This document shows, one piece after another, positions 36,620-44,265 of a DNA stretch of 64,000 nucleotides. The translations under genes and the position numbers were made by a program. Every line of letters starts with the position of its first letter. Position 1 is the stretch's first letter. Origin of the DNA: Pseudomonas sihuiensis (GTDB taxonomy: Bacteria; Pseudomonadota; Gammaproteobacteria; Pseudomonadales; Pseudomonadaceae); the NCBI RefSeq assembly GCF_900106015.1, contig NZ_LT629797.1:1736001-1800000 (forward strand), in the 5' to 3' direction. The notes below the pieces were generated by a model. That model made no database searches and was not told the origin of the DNA. It saw nothing but the letters and a program-made list of their open reading frames with translations.

Positions 36620-37492
36620 ATGAAAAGGTCGCAGACAGTCGCACAGGTTCGCTGGGATTTGGCCCTTCGCTATCGCCTTATAGAAACCGTCGCCTGGTGG
36701 GAGGGTCGCCTAACGACTAATCATCTGATGCAGAGCTTTGGCATCAGCAGGCAGCAGGCCTCAAAGGACATCAACACGTACATCGCTGAGCATGCGCCTA
36801 GAAACCTTACATATGACAAGCATCTGAAGGGCTACGTACCGGCAAAGGGCTTTAAATCGCTCTTCATTGATGACAGTGCAAGCGCCTACCTGCACCTGCT
36901 CAATCAGAACTATGAAAGGGCCCCGCATATCGAAGGCCTTGCCCTGGCATATGCACATACCGAGGTTCTTCAGGTGCCGGATCGCTCCATTCGCCCAGAG
37001 ATTTTGAGACCGCTACTCAAGGCCTGCCGGGATGGGCTTCGTCTGGAATGCGAGTATGTGTCCCTGGCAAACCCAGAGCCTGAAACACGTCTGATCGTCC
37101 CACACACGCTGATCTTTACTGGCATGCGCTGGCACGTAAGGGCGTACTGCGAAAAGAACAGTGATTATCGGGATTTTGTGTTGAGCCGCTTCAGAGGTGA
37201 TCCGGACGTACTTGATCACTCAGAAATGGCGCGGGAGATGGACGGTGACTGGCAAGCTGAAGTCAGCATCATCATAGAACCTGACCCACGCCTGAAGCCT
37301 GCCCAGCGCGCCGTGATCGAAGCGGACTACGGCATGCAAAATGGTCAGCTAATCGTTGAGAGTCGCGGCGCGCTTGTTCAGTATGTGTTGCAGCGCTATC
37401 AGCTCGATCCGCACAAGATCCAGTCTCGTGCCAGCGCGCAGCAAATCGTTGTGGCTAATCTGGATGACCTGAAGCCCTGGCTTTATGAATGA
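36620..37492 (+). CDS. brxR: BrxR, WYL-domain transcriptional repressor
   Basis: The 290-residue protein has an N-terminal winged helix (LMQSFGISRQQASKDINTYI, about 36-55). A central WYL-type domain follows (about 125-205; PHTLIFTGMRWHVRAYCEKN, then FVLSRFRG), then a C-terminal dimerization part. BrxR proteins repress BREX or similar defence operons and are thought to sense a ligand through the WYL domain. It diverges from the BREX operon across a 112-base region holding a clear inverted repeat, consistent with control of both sides. Confidence 0.9.
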   Translation: MKRSQTVAQVRWDLALRYRLIETVAWWEGRLTTNHLMQSFGISRQQASKDINTYIAEHAPRNLTYDKHLKGYVPAKGFKSLFIDDSASAYLHLLNQNYERAPHIEGLALAYAHTEVLQVPDRSIRPEILRPLLKACRDGLRLECEYVSLANPEPETRLIVPHTLIFTGMRWHVRAYCEKNSDYRDFVLSRFRGDPDVLDHSEMAREMDGDWQAEVSIIIEPDPRLKPAQRAVIEADYGMQNGQLIVESRGALVQYVLQRYQLDPHKIQSRASAQQIVVANLDDLKPWLYE

Positions 37493-37502
37493 GCAATTTG
37501 AA

Positions 37503-37679
37503 TCAATCGCAGCGCTGTAAAGCTGTCTCATGGAAATGCCGCTCAATCGCCTCAACTAAGTCATCCAGAGCGTCTTGTAGGCGCATGTCTTCGCGCGGAT
37601 CAGAGCTGTTCGGCCTGAATGTCCGGGCGTGATGCAGGAGCGCCTCAGCATCATTGGTATTGAGATCGAGCTGAATCAT
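37503..37679 (-). CDS. Small hypothetical protein, convergent with brxR
   Basis: The 58-residue product (MIQLDLNTNDAEALLHHART, then FRPNSSDPREDMRLQDALDD...) has a strong ribosome site, GGAGGGGAA before the ATG at 37679. It ends 10 bases from the brxR stop. It looks like a soluble helical protein of unknown function. It marks the right edge of the cargo. Confidence 0.55.
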   Translation of the reverse strand: MIQLDLNTNDAEALLHHARTFRPNSSDPREDMRLQDALDDLVEAIERHFHETALQRCD

Positions 37680-37749
37680 TTCCCCTCCACGCGACCACTA
37701 TGGCGGCAAGCGCACCAAAGCATAAAAAACCGGCGATGCCGGGTTCTGG

Positions 37750-38271
37750 TCAAACAAAATTCACTTGTTCTACAAAAAATTCTACTGCTTCTACTACTTC
37801 ATCATTCGTGAGAATGCATGGATGATCCGCTACAGCAAAGCCGCATAGCCCAAAACCCGAATCGTTCGGAATATCTACAACAATGAAGTGCATACCTGGT
37901 GCAATTTCATGGTCATGATTAAGCTCATTTGAGATCGCGAACTTGAGCAGCAGAAATGACAGCAGCTGTTTTTCTTCTGCGCTTACAGAGTTACCGTCAT
38001 TGTCGTACTTAGAATAGAGCGAATGCAAAAGCATCTGCTCATCTTCTTCTAGTTCGCAGTAAAGATGCTCACTGCGCTCATTGATTGCTCGGCATGCATC
38101 GAAAGTGAGCTGAAAAGAAGCACGCTGCTTAATTTTTTTACCCGCGACATTGCAGCTGTAAAGCCAAATTTCGGACATTGCCCCGAGCGCTTGACCGGCA
38201 TCGAGAACATAACCAGAAGCCCCAATCTTCTTTTTAAGACGTTTTGCAATAGCTTTTTGAATATCGTTCAC
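37750..38271 (-). CDS. Hypothetical backbone protein
   Basis: The 173-residue protein (GTG start at 38271, GGGGG ten bases upstream) has no motif I recognise. It includes NHDHEIAPGMHFIVVDIPND, then SGFGLCGFAVADHPCILTND. It is 72 bases downstream of the MvaT-like gene on the same strand, with an imperfect GC-rich hairpin (around 38301-38327) between, so it may be expressed by read-through. AT-rich codon use matches the backbone. Confidence 0.5.
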   Translation of the reverse strand: MNDIQKAIAKRLKKKIGASGYVLDAGQALGAMSEIWLYSCNVAGKKIKQRASFQLTFDACRAINERSEHLYCELEEDEQMLLHSLYSKYDNDGNSVSAEEKQLLSFLLLKFAISNELNHDHEIAPGMHFIVVDIPNDSGFGLCGFAVADHPCILTNDEVVEAVEFFVEQVNFV

Positions 38272-38343
38272 GCAAGCACCCCCTCAACGCAAGCTATCCC
38301 GGCCAGGGCTGTGCACCCCGGCCAAGCTCAAAAGACCACGACT

Positions 38344-38709
38344 CTACTGGATGCGCCAGCTCTCGACCATCTCGCTGCCGTGCTCCTCCTTCCATACCTT
38401 CAGGGTCTTGTGGTTGCCACCCTTGGTCTCGATGCGCTCTTTCGTGTCGGGGTGCTCGTAGATCTTGACTGCACGAGCTTTGCGATTGCCCTTGCCCTCG
38501 TCGCTTTTCGCGCTGGAACGACCGACATGAGGGTCAAGAATCATGATGATATCGCGCAGATTCTTGTCGTACGCGGCCATCAAACTGATCAATTTGCGCT
38601 CAAAATCAATCTCCACTTGGAGCTTTTTATCTTCTTTCATGCTCTCAAGGCGGGCCATTTCTTCGGCGATCTGAGCTTCGAGTGCGCGGAATTCAGCAAG
38701 ACGGGACAT
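38344..38709 (-). CDS. MvaT/H-NS-family xenogeneic silencer
   Basis: The 121-residue protein begins MSRLAEFRALEAQIAEEMAR, the coiled-coil oligomerization start of MvaT/MvaU. It ends with KIYEHPDTKERIETKGGNHK, then TLKVWKEEHG, the AT-hook-like DNA-binding motif of that family. An AAGGAG gives a strong start at 38709. MvaT proteins silence AT-rich DNA in Pseudomonas. A copy on a mobile element may silence the element's own genes to lower cost, or supplement the host pool, as plasmid Pmr does. It diverges from the small-gene array and may repress it. The gene contains one copy of the 12-mer. Confidence 0.85.
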   Translation of the reverse strand: MSRLAEFRALEAQIAEEMARLESMKEDKKLQVEIDFERKLISLMAAYDKNLRDIIMILDPHVGRSSAKSDEGKGNRKARAVKIYEHPDTKERIETKGGNHKTLKVWKEEHGSEMVESWRIQ

Positions 38710-38863
38710 TGTGATGCTCCTTTGTTTTGAGGATTTCGAATATATGGGGTCTCCTTTTCAATGCAAGTTATTTTTTATAAACCGCATCATAAAGGCCGCT
38801 TTCAATCGCAAGATCGACATCATAAGCGCCATTCCTGCGACAGGATTTGACATCAAAATGGGG

Positions 38864-38891
38864 TAGACACGGACAAGAGATGCCTTACAAT
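38864..38891 (+). promoter_or_regulatory. Candidate promoter of the small-gene array
   Basis: TAGACA (38864-38869) and TACAAT (38886-38891) are 16 bases apart, 34 bases before the first start codon of the array. Just after the -10, GGTGTCCG and CGGACGCC form an inverted repeat (38895-38919) that could be an operator. Confidence 0.5.
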
Positions 38892-38925
38892 GGGGTGTCC
38901 GTAGCCCCAAGCGGACGCCATCTCA

Positions 38926-39288
38926 GTGACTATCGATTACAGATACGACGAAGTTCAGGCCATTCTGAAGGCCGCAAGCTCCGTTCTTGGCGCTAACGTG
39001 CTCTCCGGCATCATCGCGCACATCACTAGCGAGCCTGACTTTGTAGATGCCGACCTGGATCTATATCACTTCTTTACCTGCCCGGCAGATGAGTCAAATC
39101 AGGGCAAATTCCGCACTCTAAAAAGACTGGACAGCAAGAACATCAGGTTTTTTATGAGCCATGACGATTCCATTCTTCTCATAAAAACGCTCACTGACAG
39201 GCTTTCTGAAGCATACATGCAAGACAGGTCTCAAGAGAATCTGCGGCAGTACTACGTCCAAAGTCTATCCAACAAGCTTTCCATCTGA
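38926..39288 (+). CDS. Array gene 1, small protein with shared C-terminal motif
   Basis: The 120-residue protein starts with GTG (MTIDYRYDEVQAILKAASSV). Its end, LSEAYMQDRSQENLRQYYVQ then SLSNKLSI, follows the pattern Y..(N/D)P.K.HL..Y...L...L.I seen across the array, with Pro replaced by Arg. No ribosome site is obvious in front of the GTG, so the start is less certain. First gene of a co-directional run extending to 42661. Function unknown. Confidence 0.6.
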   Translation: MTIDYRYDEVQAILKAASSVLGANVLSGIIAHITSEPDFVDADLDLYHFFTCPADESNQGKFRTLKRLDSKNIRFFMSHDDSILLIKTLTDRLSEAYMQDRSQENLRQYYVQSLSNKLSI

Positions 39289-39339
39289 TCCATAACTCAT
39301 TAAAAAGTGTCATTAACGCCGCTTTTGGGGATCAATGCA

Positions 39340-39666
39340 TTGAAATGGACACGTCAGGCCCTGCTCTTTCTGCACTTTGCTGGCGAGAAAGCCGAAGCTA
39401 GAGTGCGCAAAGCGGCCCGCTATTTCGACGACTATGTATCAGAAGTGCTTCAAGAAAAGCACGACGACTACGAGATTCAGGACTTCACTCTCGAAAGAAG
39501 CCGAAATGAATACACACTTATCATTCATCACGCGGGCGGGACGCTCGAAATATCTACAGAAAAAGCCTTAATCCTGGGCATGCAAGCAGCTCGAAAACGA
39601 CTCACTCGCGAAAAAGCCAGTCTCGAAGACAAGCGCTTTTTGCTAACAAACGATCTGGGATTGTGA
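39340..39666 (+). CDS. Array gene 2, small protein, divergent member
   Basis: The protein is 108 residues from a TTG at 39340, which has GGGG nine bases upstream; a GTG at 39307 would give 119. It contains ARYFDDYVSEVLQEKHDDYE and a short beta-rich middle (NEYTLIIHHAGGTLEIS). It ends TREKASLEDKRFLLTNDLGL, a loose version of the array C-terminal motif. It is followed one base later by the next start. Function unknown. Confidence 0.55.
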   Translation: MKWTRQALLFLHFAGEKAEARVRKAARYFDDYVSEVLQEKHDDYEIQDFTLERSRNEYTLIIHHAGGTLEISTEKALILGMQAARKRLTREKASLEDKRFLLTNDLGL

Positions 39667-39667
39667 C

Positions 39668-39964
39668 ATGAAAAGCTATGTGAGTGAAAACTGGAGCAAA
39701 ACAATTGAGTCATGCGACTTCACTATGTACGTCTTTCAGCGTGTATACGGCCATAAAAAAGGGAAATTTCCTGACTATTTTGCAGTCGTTTTAGATGCCT
39801 ATCTGCTGGAATTTGGGATGGTTGAGCATGACTTTAACTCTCAAGCGCAGCTGGAGATTGACGAGATGATTGAGGCTTTGAGCGCAAAGTATCTTGAAGA
39901 TCCGAGCAAAGAGCATCTGGCTGGAGTTATGCGCATTAAGCTCGAAAGAGAACTTGGCATTTAG
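39668..39964 (+). CDS. Array gene 3, canonical small paralogue
   Basis: The 98-residue acidic protein has both shared blocks of the family: KFPDYFAVVLDAYLLEFG (about 33-50) and the terminal ALSAKYLEDPSKEHLAGVMR, then IKLERELGI. The first block recurs in genes 6, 7, 8 and 11, the second in most members. The DNA encoding ALSAK is a copy of the 12-mer TTTGAGCGCAAA. It is co-directional with its neighbours in what appears to be one transcript. Function unknown. Confidence 0.65.
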   Translation: MKSYVSENWSKTIESCDFTMYVFQRVYGHKKGKFPDYFAVVLDAYLLEFGMVEHDFNSQAQLEIDEMIEALSAKYLEDPSKEHLAGVMRIKLERELGI

Positions 39965-40007
39965 CTAAAAACCTCGGTCAGCTTCGCACAACTGAAAGGC
40001 TATTGGC

Positions 40008-40301
40008 ATGCATCATATTCGAGTTCTTAGCGACGGCAAGCACAATGGCATTTATGACTTAGATGCTGAGTCGAACTTCCCTCTTTTTAAGAAGTTGTTT
40101 TTCGTCGGTCTGCCGTCGCGAAAGCTTGTCAAAGAGATCATTGCTTGCGAGCACTTCATAAACGAAGGCGGCGATCTGCACGCGTGCGAGTCATACGCCG
40201 ATGTTATCAAAGGCCTGACTGATATCTATCTACAAGATACAAGCAAAGAGCATCTGCGCAAGTACCTATATCAGCGACTGCGAGACGAACTGGAGATCTG
40301 A
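40008..40301 (+). CDS. Array gene 4, small paralogue
   Basis: The 97-residue protein ends LTDIYLQDTSKEHLRKYLYQ, then RLRDELEI, one of the clearest copies of the C-terminal motif. Its N-terminal half (HHIRVLSDGKHNGIYDLDAE) differs from the FPD.F...LEFG block of other members. The stop is one base from the next ATG. Function unknown. Confidence 0.65.
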   Translation: MHHIRVLSDGKHNGIYDLDAESNFPLFKKLFFVGLPSRKLVKEIIACEHFINEGGDLHACESYADVIKGLTDIYLQDTSKEHLRKYLYQRLRDELEI

Positions 40302-40302
40302 C

Positions 40303-40635
40303 ATGCGCGAGAATTTTCAGCAGCTCATGAGACGCCGTGAGGCCATTGTTTACGCACGCAGGCACCTGGTATTGAGCGCAGCACGCAGAGAGACGGGCTC
40401 GTCAAACCTGGAGCTGCTGAACCAGCTGGCACCATTTCACGGCGCTAGAAACGACTATGAAGCCAAGCAATTTGCTCTCAAATCACCCGAGCTCGAAGCA
40501 ATTCTCACGCTGAAAGTCTGCGAGATTTACTGGCAAAACCCAGCAAGAACATGGCTCAAAGACTTCGAAAGCATGCTGATTGACCTGCCTCTTGAGCTGA
40601 TTCTAAACCAGAACCAGGAACCCCAGAATGCCTGA
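40303..40635 (+). CDS. Array gene 5, small paralogue with C-terminal extension
   Basis: The 110-residue protein carries CEIYWQNPARTWLKDFESML, then IDLPLELI, a variant of the motif, followed by an extra NQNQEPQNA tail. The N-terminal part is Arg-rich (MRRREAIVYARRHLVLSAAR) and unlike the acidic members. It overlaps the next gene by eight bases. Function unknown. Confidence 0.6.
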   Translation: MRENFQQLMRRREAIVYARRHLVLSAARRETGSSNLELLNQLAPFHGARNDYEAKQFALKSPELEAILTLKVCEIYWQNPARTWLKDFESMLIDLPLELILNQNQEPQNA

Positions 40636-40831
40636 CTACGCCCAGCTCTACTTCGAATATGAGTTGGAGTTTGGCAGCAAAAGAGCCCAAAGCTTGCTGT
40701 TTGTGTCAGAAGATCTGTCGCTAGAAGATGTTATTCGAGATGAAATGGCCGCTGAATATCTACGAAATCCAGAGAAGAAGCACTTGGCAAAGTATCTGCG
40801 AGAACAGCTAGAGGGGGATTTGGGGCTATGA
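40628..40831 (+). CDS. Array gene 6, short paralogue
   Basis: The 67-residue protein begins exactly at the conserved block (MPDYAQLYFEYELEFG). It ends AAEYLRNPEKKHLAKYLREQ, then LEGDLGL. It is thus a minimal version of the family: PD....EFG block, short linker, C-terminal motif. It overlaps both neighbours (ATGA-type overlap with gene 7). Function unknown. Confidence 0.65.
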   Translation: MPDYAQLYFEYELEFGSKRAQSLLFVSEDLSLEDVIRDEMAAEYLRNPEKKHLAKYLREQLEGDLGL

Positions 40832-41097
40832 GACATCCAGCGGTTGTGAATGAGTTGGAATTCGTTGAGCTATGTATGTGCGTATCACGCGGTTACTGGC
40901 CAGACCGTCATATTCCAGAGCTTTTTGAGCTAATTATTCACGCAATGCTGATGGAATTTGGGCCAGAAAGTTTCGATAAACCAATGAGAATTGATCAGGC
41001 AATTGACGAGCTTTGTCAGCATCTGGAACAAAACCCGGAGAAAACACACCTACAAATCTTCAATCGCATGCGTCTTGAAAGAGATCTGTCAGTTTGA
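40828..41097 (+). CDS. Array gene 7, canonical small paralogue
   Basis: The 89-residue protein has IPELFELIIHAMLMEFG and ends CQHLEQNPEKTHLQIFNRMR, then LERDLSV. At the DNA level the final CTTGAAAGAGATCT is identical to gene 8, so these two duplicated recently. The start overlaps the stop of gene 6. Function unknown. Confidence 0.65.
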   Translation: MRHPAVVNELEFVELCMCVSRGYWPDRHIPELFELIIHAMLMEFGPESFDKPMRIDQAIDELCQHLEQNPEKTHLQIFNRMRLERDLSV

Positions 41098-41111
41098 GGC
41101 ATTGCGCTAAC

Positions 41112-41375
41112 ATGAAACTGCTTCGGCTTCTTGAAGACAACGAGTTCTACGCCTTTCTCTTTCACTACAATCTTGGCCGGGCCCAGCAATACAAATTTCC
41201 AGACCATTTTTATGAAATTGCTGCTGGCCTTGAACGCGAATTCGGCGAAATAAAAGAGAAGATTGGCGTGAATAATGCGCTAAAAAAGCTGTGCGACGAG
41301 TACGAAAGAAACCCGGAAAAGACCCATTTGCATGTGTTTATGCGAATGAAACTTGAAAGAGATCTTGAGCTATGA
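41112..41375 (+). CDS. Array gene 8, canonical small paralogue
   Basis: The 87-residue protein has KFPDHFYEIAAGLEREFG and ends CDEYERNPEKTHLHVFMRMK, then LERDLEL. The ATG at 41112 is preferred to a TTG at 41094 that overlaps gene 7. It is closest to gene 7 in both protein and DNA. It overlaps gene 9 by four bases. Function unknown. Confidence 0.65.
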   Translation: MKLLRLLEDNEFYAFLFHYNLGRAQQYKFPDHFYEIAAGLEREFGEIKEKIGVNNALKKLCDEYERNPEKTHLHVFMRMKLERDLEL

Positions 41376-41695
41376 GTCTAGTTCCAACGGATCTTTTCAG
41401 CTTTGAGCGCAAACGCCAGAGCCATGAAATCCGCTACAAAATCGACTACATGTGCGAGCTGCTTGGAGACTATCTTGAGACTCTAATCAGCGCAGAAATT
41501 CACTTGCTGACTGTCAAAGTGACGCACGACGATATCAAGATCAGCTTTCAAGTGCCTGACGAAGAACCGTATTACTCATTTATCAGCTTCGGCAATGCGC
41601 TAATGTATATGCGAGCAGTCATCAAACGCAGCAGGCGCATCGATCTGCGAGAGAAATACACAGAAAATTTGCTAGCTGCGGAGCTTGGCTTATGA
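41372..41695 (+). CDS. Array gene 9, small protein, divergent member
   Basis: The 107-residue protein has a different body (IDYMCELLGDYLETLISAEI, then a beta-rich HLLTVKVTHDDIKISF). It ends RIDLREKYTENLLAAELGL, retaining only the tail of the motif. Its architecture resembles gene 2. A 12-mer copy lies near its start (41402-41413). It overlaps the next gene by four bases. Function unknown. Confidence 0.6.
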   Translation: MSLVPTDLFSFERKRQSHEIRYKIDYMCELLGDYLETLISAEIHLLTVKVTHDDIKISFQVPDEEPYYSFISFGNALMYMRAVIKRSRRIDLREKYTENLLAAELGL

Positions 41696-41982
41696 CCGTT
41701 CAAGACCTTATCGACGCCCTGCTTTTGCTACCAAAAGACTCTGAAATCCTAGTTGATGGCTATGAAAATGGCGTTGATTCCGTGCATGAATTGCAGCAAA
41801 TCCAGGTCGTGCAGGTGAAGAACCCAGAAGACTTTAATGGCCAATATCAGTTTGAAACTGACTTAAATGATCGTGGATGGCATCTCACGACAGAGCAAAA
41901 GCAGGACATTACAGAGACGATTCAGCACGGAAAGCGTATTAATGCCGTGCTAATTCGCGGCAAGAGAGGCTACTTGAGATGA
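41692..41982 (+). CDS. Array gene 10, small protein of a different family
   Basis: The 96-residue protein starts MTVQDLIDALLLLPKDSEIL followed by VDGYENGVDSV. This opening is common in small phage and plasmid proteins of unknown role. It lacks the array motif, so it interrupts the paralogue run while staying in the same overlapping transcript. Function unknown. Confidence 0.6.
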   Translation: MTVQDLIDALLLLPKDSEILVDGYENGVDSVHELQQIQVVQVKNPEDFNGQYQFETDLNDRGWHLTTEQKQDITETIQHGKRINAVLIRGKRGYLR

Positions 41983-42260
41983 CCAGGCTACTGAACTCTG
42001 ATGAAGCGAAGTTCCTGCTATTTACAATTGAGCACAGGCACAACTCCAAAAAAAAGAAGAAATATTTTGCGGATTACGGGGAGATTAATATCCGTGCTTA
42101 CTTCGATTTTATTAAGGAATTCGGGTACCACAACACTCTCGATAAGCAGTCTTTCGCTGAGTTTCGCGATGTATTAGCTGATATCTATGTAAAAAACCCA
42201 GAACGCCAAGAATACGCCATCTATTTGCGCTCAAAACTTGAAGACGATCTCAATATCTAG
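41979..42260 (+). CDS. Array gene 11, canonical small paralogue
   Basis: The 93-residue protein has YFADYGEINIRAYFDFIKEF and ends LADIYVKNPERQEYAIYLRS, then KLEDDLNI, fully matching both family blocks. The DNA for YLRSK contains a 12-mer copy in another reading frame from that of gene 3. It is the last clear member of the run. Function unknown. Confidence 0.65.
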   Translation: MTRLLNSDEAKFLLFTIEHRHNSKKKKKYFADYGEINIRAYFDFIKEFGYHNTLDKQSFAEFRDVLADIYVKNPERQEYAIYLRSKLEDDLNI

Positions 42261-42298
42261 CGCAGAAATAGCCAATTCCAATGCCACTGGAGAATGAA

Positions 42299-42661
42299 AT
42301 GCTAGTCAGCGCCAAGATTATCTTGATCACGATTACGGCAATTCTGGCCGCCGTGGCGTGCAGCATTATAAGTAGCTATGCATTTTCAGCACAGAAGCGC
42401 ATCGATAAGCAGGGAGTTTTGGGCTCATGGTTCGACAAGGCCGGGGGTGCCACGACGACTATTGAGCGACATGGTGACAACTACAAGCTGATCTGGATTG
42501 CCAGCGGCGGCTATCGTGCTGAATTCCCGCTATCTCGTCGCGGCGACCGGCTAATGAAGAACGATCCACTAGGCATTAGCTACGAGATCAGTGGCGACCG
42601 TCTGGATATCTACGACAACACAGGGTTCGTTCGATCTGTAGAGCTGAAGCCTGGCGCTTAG
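42299..42661 (+). CDS. Small membrane-anchored or exported protein
   Basis: The 120-residue protein begins with a hydrophobic helix (about 5-25; IILITITAILAAVACSIISS), probably a signal anchor. A small beta-rich domain follows (GSWFDKAGGATTTIERHGDN, then YKLIWIASGGYR). GGAG five bases before the ATG at 42299 supports that start over one six codons earlier. It has no array motif but follows the array closely. Its end overlaps the convergent gene at 42658 by four bases. Family not recognised. Confidence 0.55.
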   Translation: MLVSAKIILITITAILAAVACSIISSYAFSAQKRIDKQGVLGSWFDKAGGATTTIERHGDNYKLIWIASGGYRAEFPLSRRGDRLMKNDPLGISYEISGDRLDIYDNTGFVRSVELKPGA

Positions 42662-42873
42662 GCAGCCCTGGAGCGCAGCTTTTTGGCACCAAAACCCAGA
42701 GCAAAGGCCAGCAATGCCCAGATCGAAACTACGATGCCGTGTGCTAGCCATGTGTAGAAATCCCAGGTTGCTAGGGCCTCACCAACAAAGATGAAGTTGA
42801 GCACGTATACGCCGACGAAAAGGGCCAGTAGAACCCACAGGATCTTCGACAGTACGGAGAGCGCAGTTGCCAT
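42658..42873 (-). CDS. Small inner-membrane protein
   Basis: The 71-residue product has two transmembrane helices (about 8-28 and 37-60) and ends in a basic tail (KKLRSRAA). Its ATG overlaps the stop of the upstream gene (TAATG), and GGGG lies eight bases before. Probably expressed and acting with that secreted protein. Family not recognised. Confidence 0.55.
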   Translation of the reverse strand: MATALSVLSKILWVLLALFVGVYVLNFIFVGEALATWDFYTWLAHGIVVSIWALLAFALGFGAKKLRSRAA

Positions 42874-43349
42874 TATTTGCACCCCGAGTAGTTGTCTTTT
42901 AAGAAGTTGTAGAAGATCGAGGCCATTACGTCTGCGCCCTTTCCTTTAGCCTGCACGTACGCAGAAAGCTTCTGAGCCATGGCTGGAGTAGACTCGGCCA
43001 GGTCGCAGCGGGTCATTGTGGCTTTGAGCTTGTCGTAGAACGGGGAATTTAGCGCGCCCTCCCAGTCATCACCAGCTGGTGACACGTGATAGAGGGCTCC
43101 TTGCATGACGACCTCGGTAGTCGCCTTTCCATAGCCCGTGCGCAGCCCCTCGGTGTACAGCATGCATCCGTCAATGCGCGGGGAGTTGCCTGCTTTGATC
43201 GCCTGCACGGCCTGAGCGCACAGCTCTACATAGTCACTGCCGCGCATCAGGACGCGCTCCTGAAGGCCTACGCCCTGGTGTTCGACATACTGCGTAGCGC
43301 CAGCTGGTGCAGCAGCAGCGATCAGCACGAGTGCCAGAGTCCTCTTCAT
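42873..43349 (-). CDS. Secreted protein, possibly Rap1a/Tai-like
   Basis: The 158-residue protein has a Sec signal peptide (MKRTLALVLIAAAAPAGATQ) and four cysteines in the mature part. YVELCAQAV...GCMLYTEGLRTGY recalls the Rap1a/Tai immunity family, periplasmic helical proteins with conserved Cys pairs. Here there is no type VI effector next to it, so a true immunity role is doubtful. GGAGCG precedes the ATG at 43349. Paired with the small membrane gene downstream. Confidence 0.55.
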   Translation of the reverse strand: MKRTLALVLIAAAAPAGATQYVEHQGVGLQERVLMRGSDYVELCAQAVQAIKAGNSPRIDGCMLYTEGLRTGYGKATTEVVMQGALYHVSPAGDDWEGALNSPFYDKLKATMTRCDLAESTPAMAQKLSAYVQAKGKGADVMASIFYNFLKDNYSGCK

Positions 43350-43457
43350 ACAACGCTCCTTTTCTCAGAAGCGGAGATGATGTCAGGTAGCCACTCACTG
43401 CCGCAAGCCTTGCGTTCAAAGCCAGAAAGAGATCTCAGGATCTATCGCAGAAACGCC

Positions 43458-43832
43458 CTATTCTCCCTCATTTATTATCTCAATCAGTTCGTCCCATAGT
43501 TCTCCTTTAATGCAAAACAACGCATCGGGACTCTGCTTTAGCGCGTAGATCTGCATCTCTTTTGTCTGCAAATGGTGCGGAATATGGCGCAGTGCATACC
43601 AATCCTGGCGCAAAGCATGCCAGCAAACTGCCTCGATTTTCATTGAATCTGGCAATTCGCGCATGTAATCGATGACGTTAATGGCTTTGTCCATGCTTCT
43701 TTTGCGCTCCAGGATCTCCCTCATTATCTCGACGGCGTTCTCTGCTTTTACGTCACGAATGAGCGGATAGCCCTGTGTCCTTATCTTCGCCATGTTTTCT
43801 TTAATGGTCTTTTCTTTTGCGTCTTGAGTCAT
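43458..43832 (-). CDS. DUF4116-like repeat protein
   Basis: The 124-residue protein includes DSMKIEAVCWHALRQDWYAL and LQTKEMQIYALKQSPDALFC, short helical repeats like those of DUF4116 (a leucine-rich-like helical repeat in phage and mobile-element proteins). GAGGT precedes the ATG at 43832. A 12-mer copy lies 20 bases upstream of the start (43853-43864). Function unknown. Confidence 0.55.
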   Translation of the reverse strand: MTQDAKEKTIKENMAKIRTQGYPLIRDVKAENAVEIMREILERKRSMDKAINVIDYMRELPDSMKIEAVCWHALRQDWYALRHIPHHLQTKEMQIYALKQSPDALFCIKGELWDELIEIINEGE

Positions 43833-43852
43833 GTAGCTGACCTCATTTTAGA

Positions 43853-43864
43853 TTTGAGCGCAAA
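43853..43864 (+). repeat. Backbone 12-mer TTTGAGCGCAAA, copy 7
   Basis: An exact copy, intergenic, 20 bases upstream of the minus-strand start at 43832. This spacing is similar to copy 2 in front of the gene at 8658. Confidence 0.7.
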
Positions 43865-44043
43865 ACTGTTACTTTATAAAAATAGCAGCCGGATGCCTGT
43901 TGAGCAATGTTTGACGGAAAACTGGCTTTGGACATATTCGGGGTTTGGGGAGTAGTTTAAATTGGGACTCAACGAGACTATAGAGCATAACAATAACAAC
44001 AAGCTAAATTAGCTATGCCTAATGACGAACCTCGTCAGAATAG

Positions 44044-44066
44044 AAGTCCCTCACGAGGACTTTTTA
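44044..44066 (+). terminator. Terminator of a short transcript or attenuator
   Basis: AAGTCC and GGACTT flank CTCACGA and are followed by TTTATT. No gene ends just before it (nothing supported in 43833-44043), so it must end a non-coding or leader transcript. An upstream CCTCGT (around 44032) can pair with ACGAGG inside the stem, giving an alternative fold. Confidence 0.65.
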
Positions 44067-44129
44067 TTGAAATCAAACAGAGCCTCTCAAAGCCAGAAGA
44101 ACCAAAGCCAAGCACCCCATCAGTCCCTT

Positions 44130-44148
44130 GTTGTTCGAAACTGTAAAA
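44130..44148 (+). repeat. 19-bp inverted repeat, left copy
   Basis: GTTGTTCGAAACTGTAAAA is repeated exactly in inverted orientation at 45101-45119. The pair encloses two small genes. Confidence 0.75.
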
Positions 44149-44265
44149 ATTCAAAAAACAACTAAAACTAGTCACTTGTCTATATTTACAACCTCAAGGA
44201 TGATGGTTAATCTATACATAAGAATTGAGAAGCACTCTACAACAAGAACAGAAAAGGTGACCAAC

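Noticed and set aside
38301..38327. Terminator for the MvaT-like gene
   Set aside because: The hairpin is imperfect and has no U-tract, so it was mentioned only as a possible pause site.
42873..43349. Type VI immunity gene
   Set aside because: The Cys pattern recalls Rap1a/Tai, but no effector or type VI gene is nearby, so only a loose resemblance is noted.
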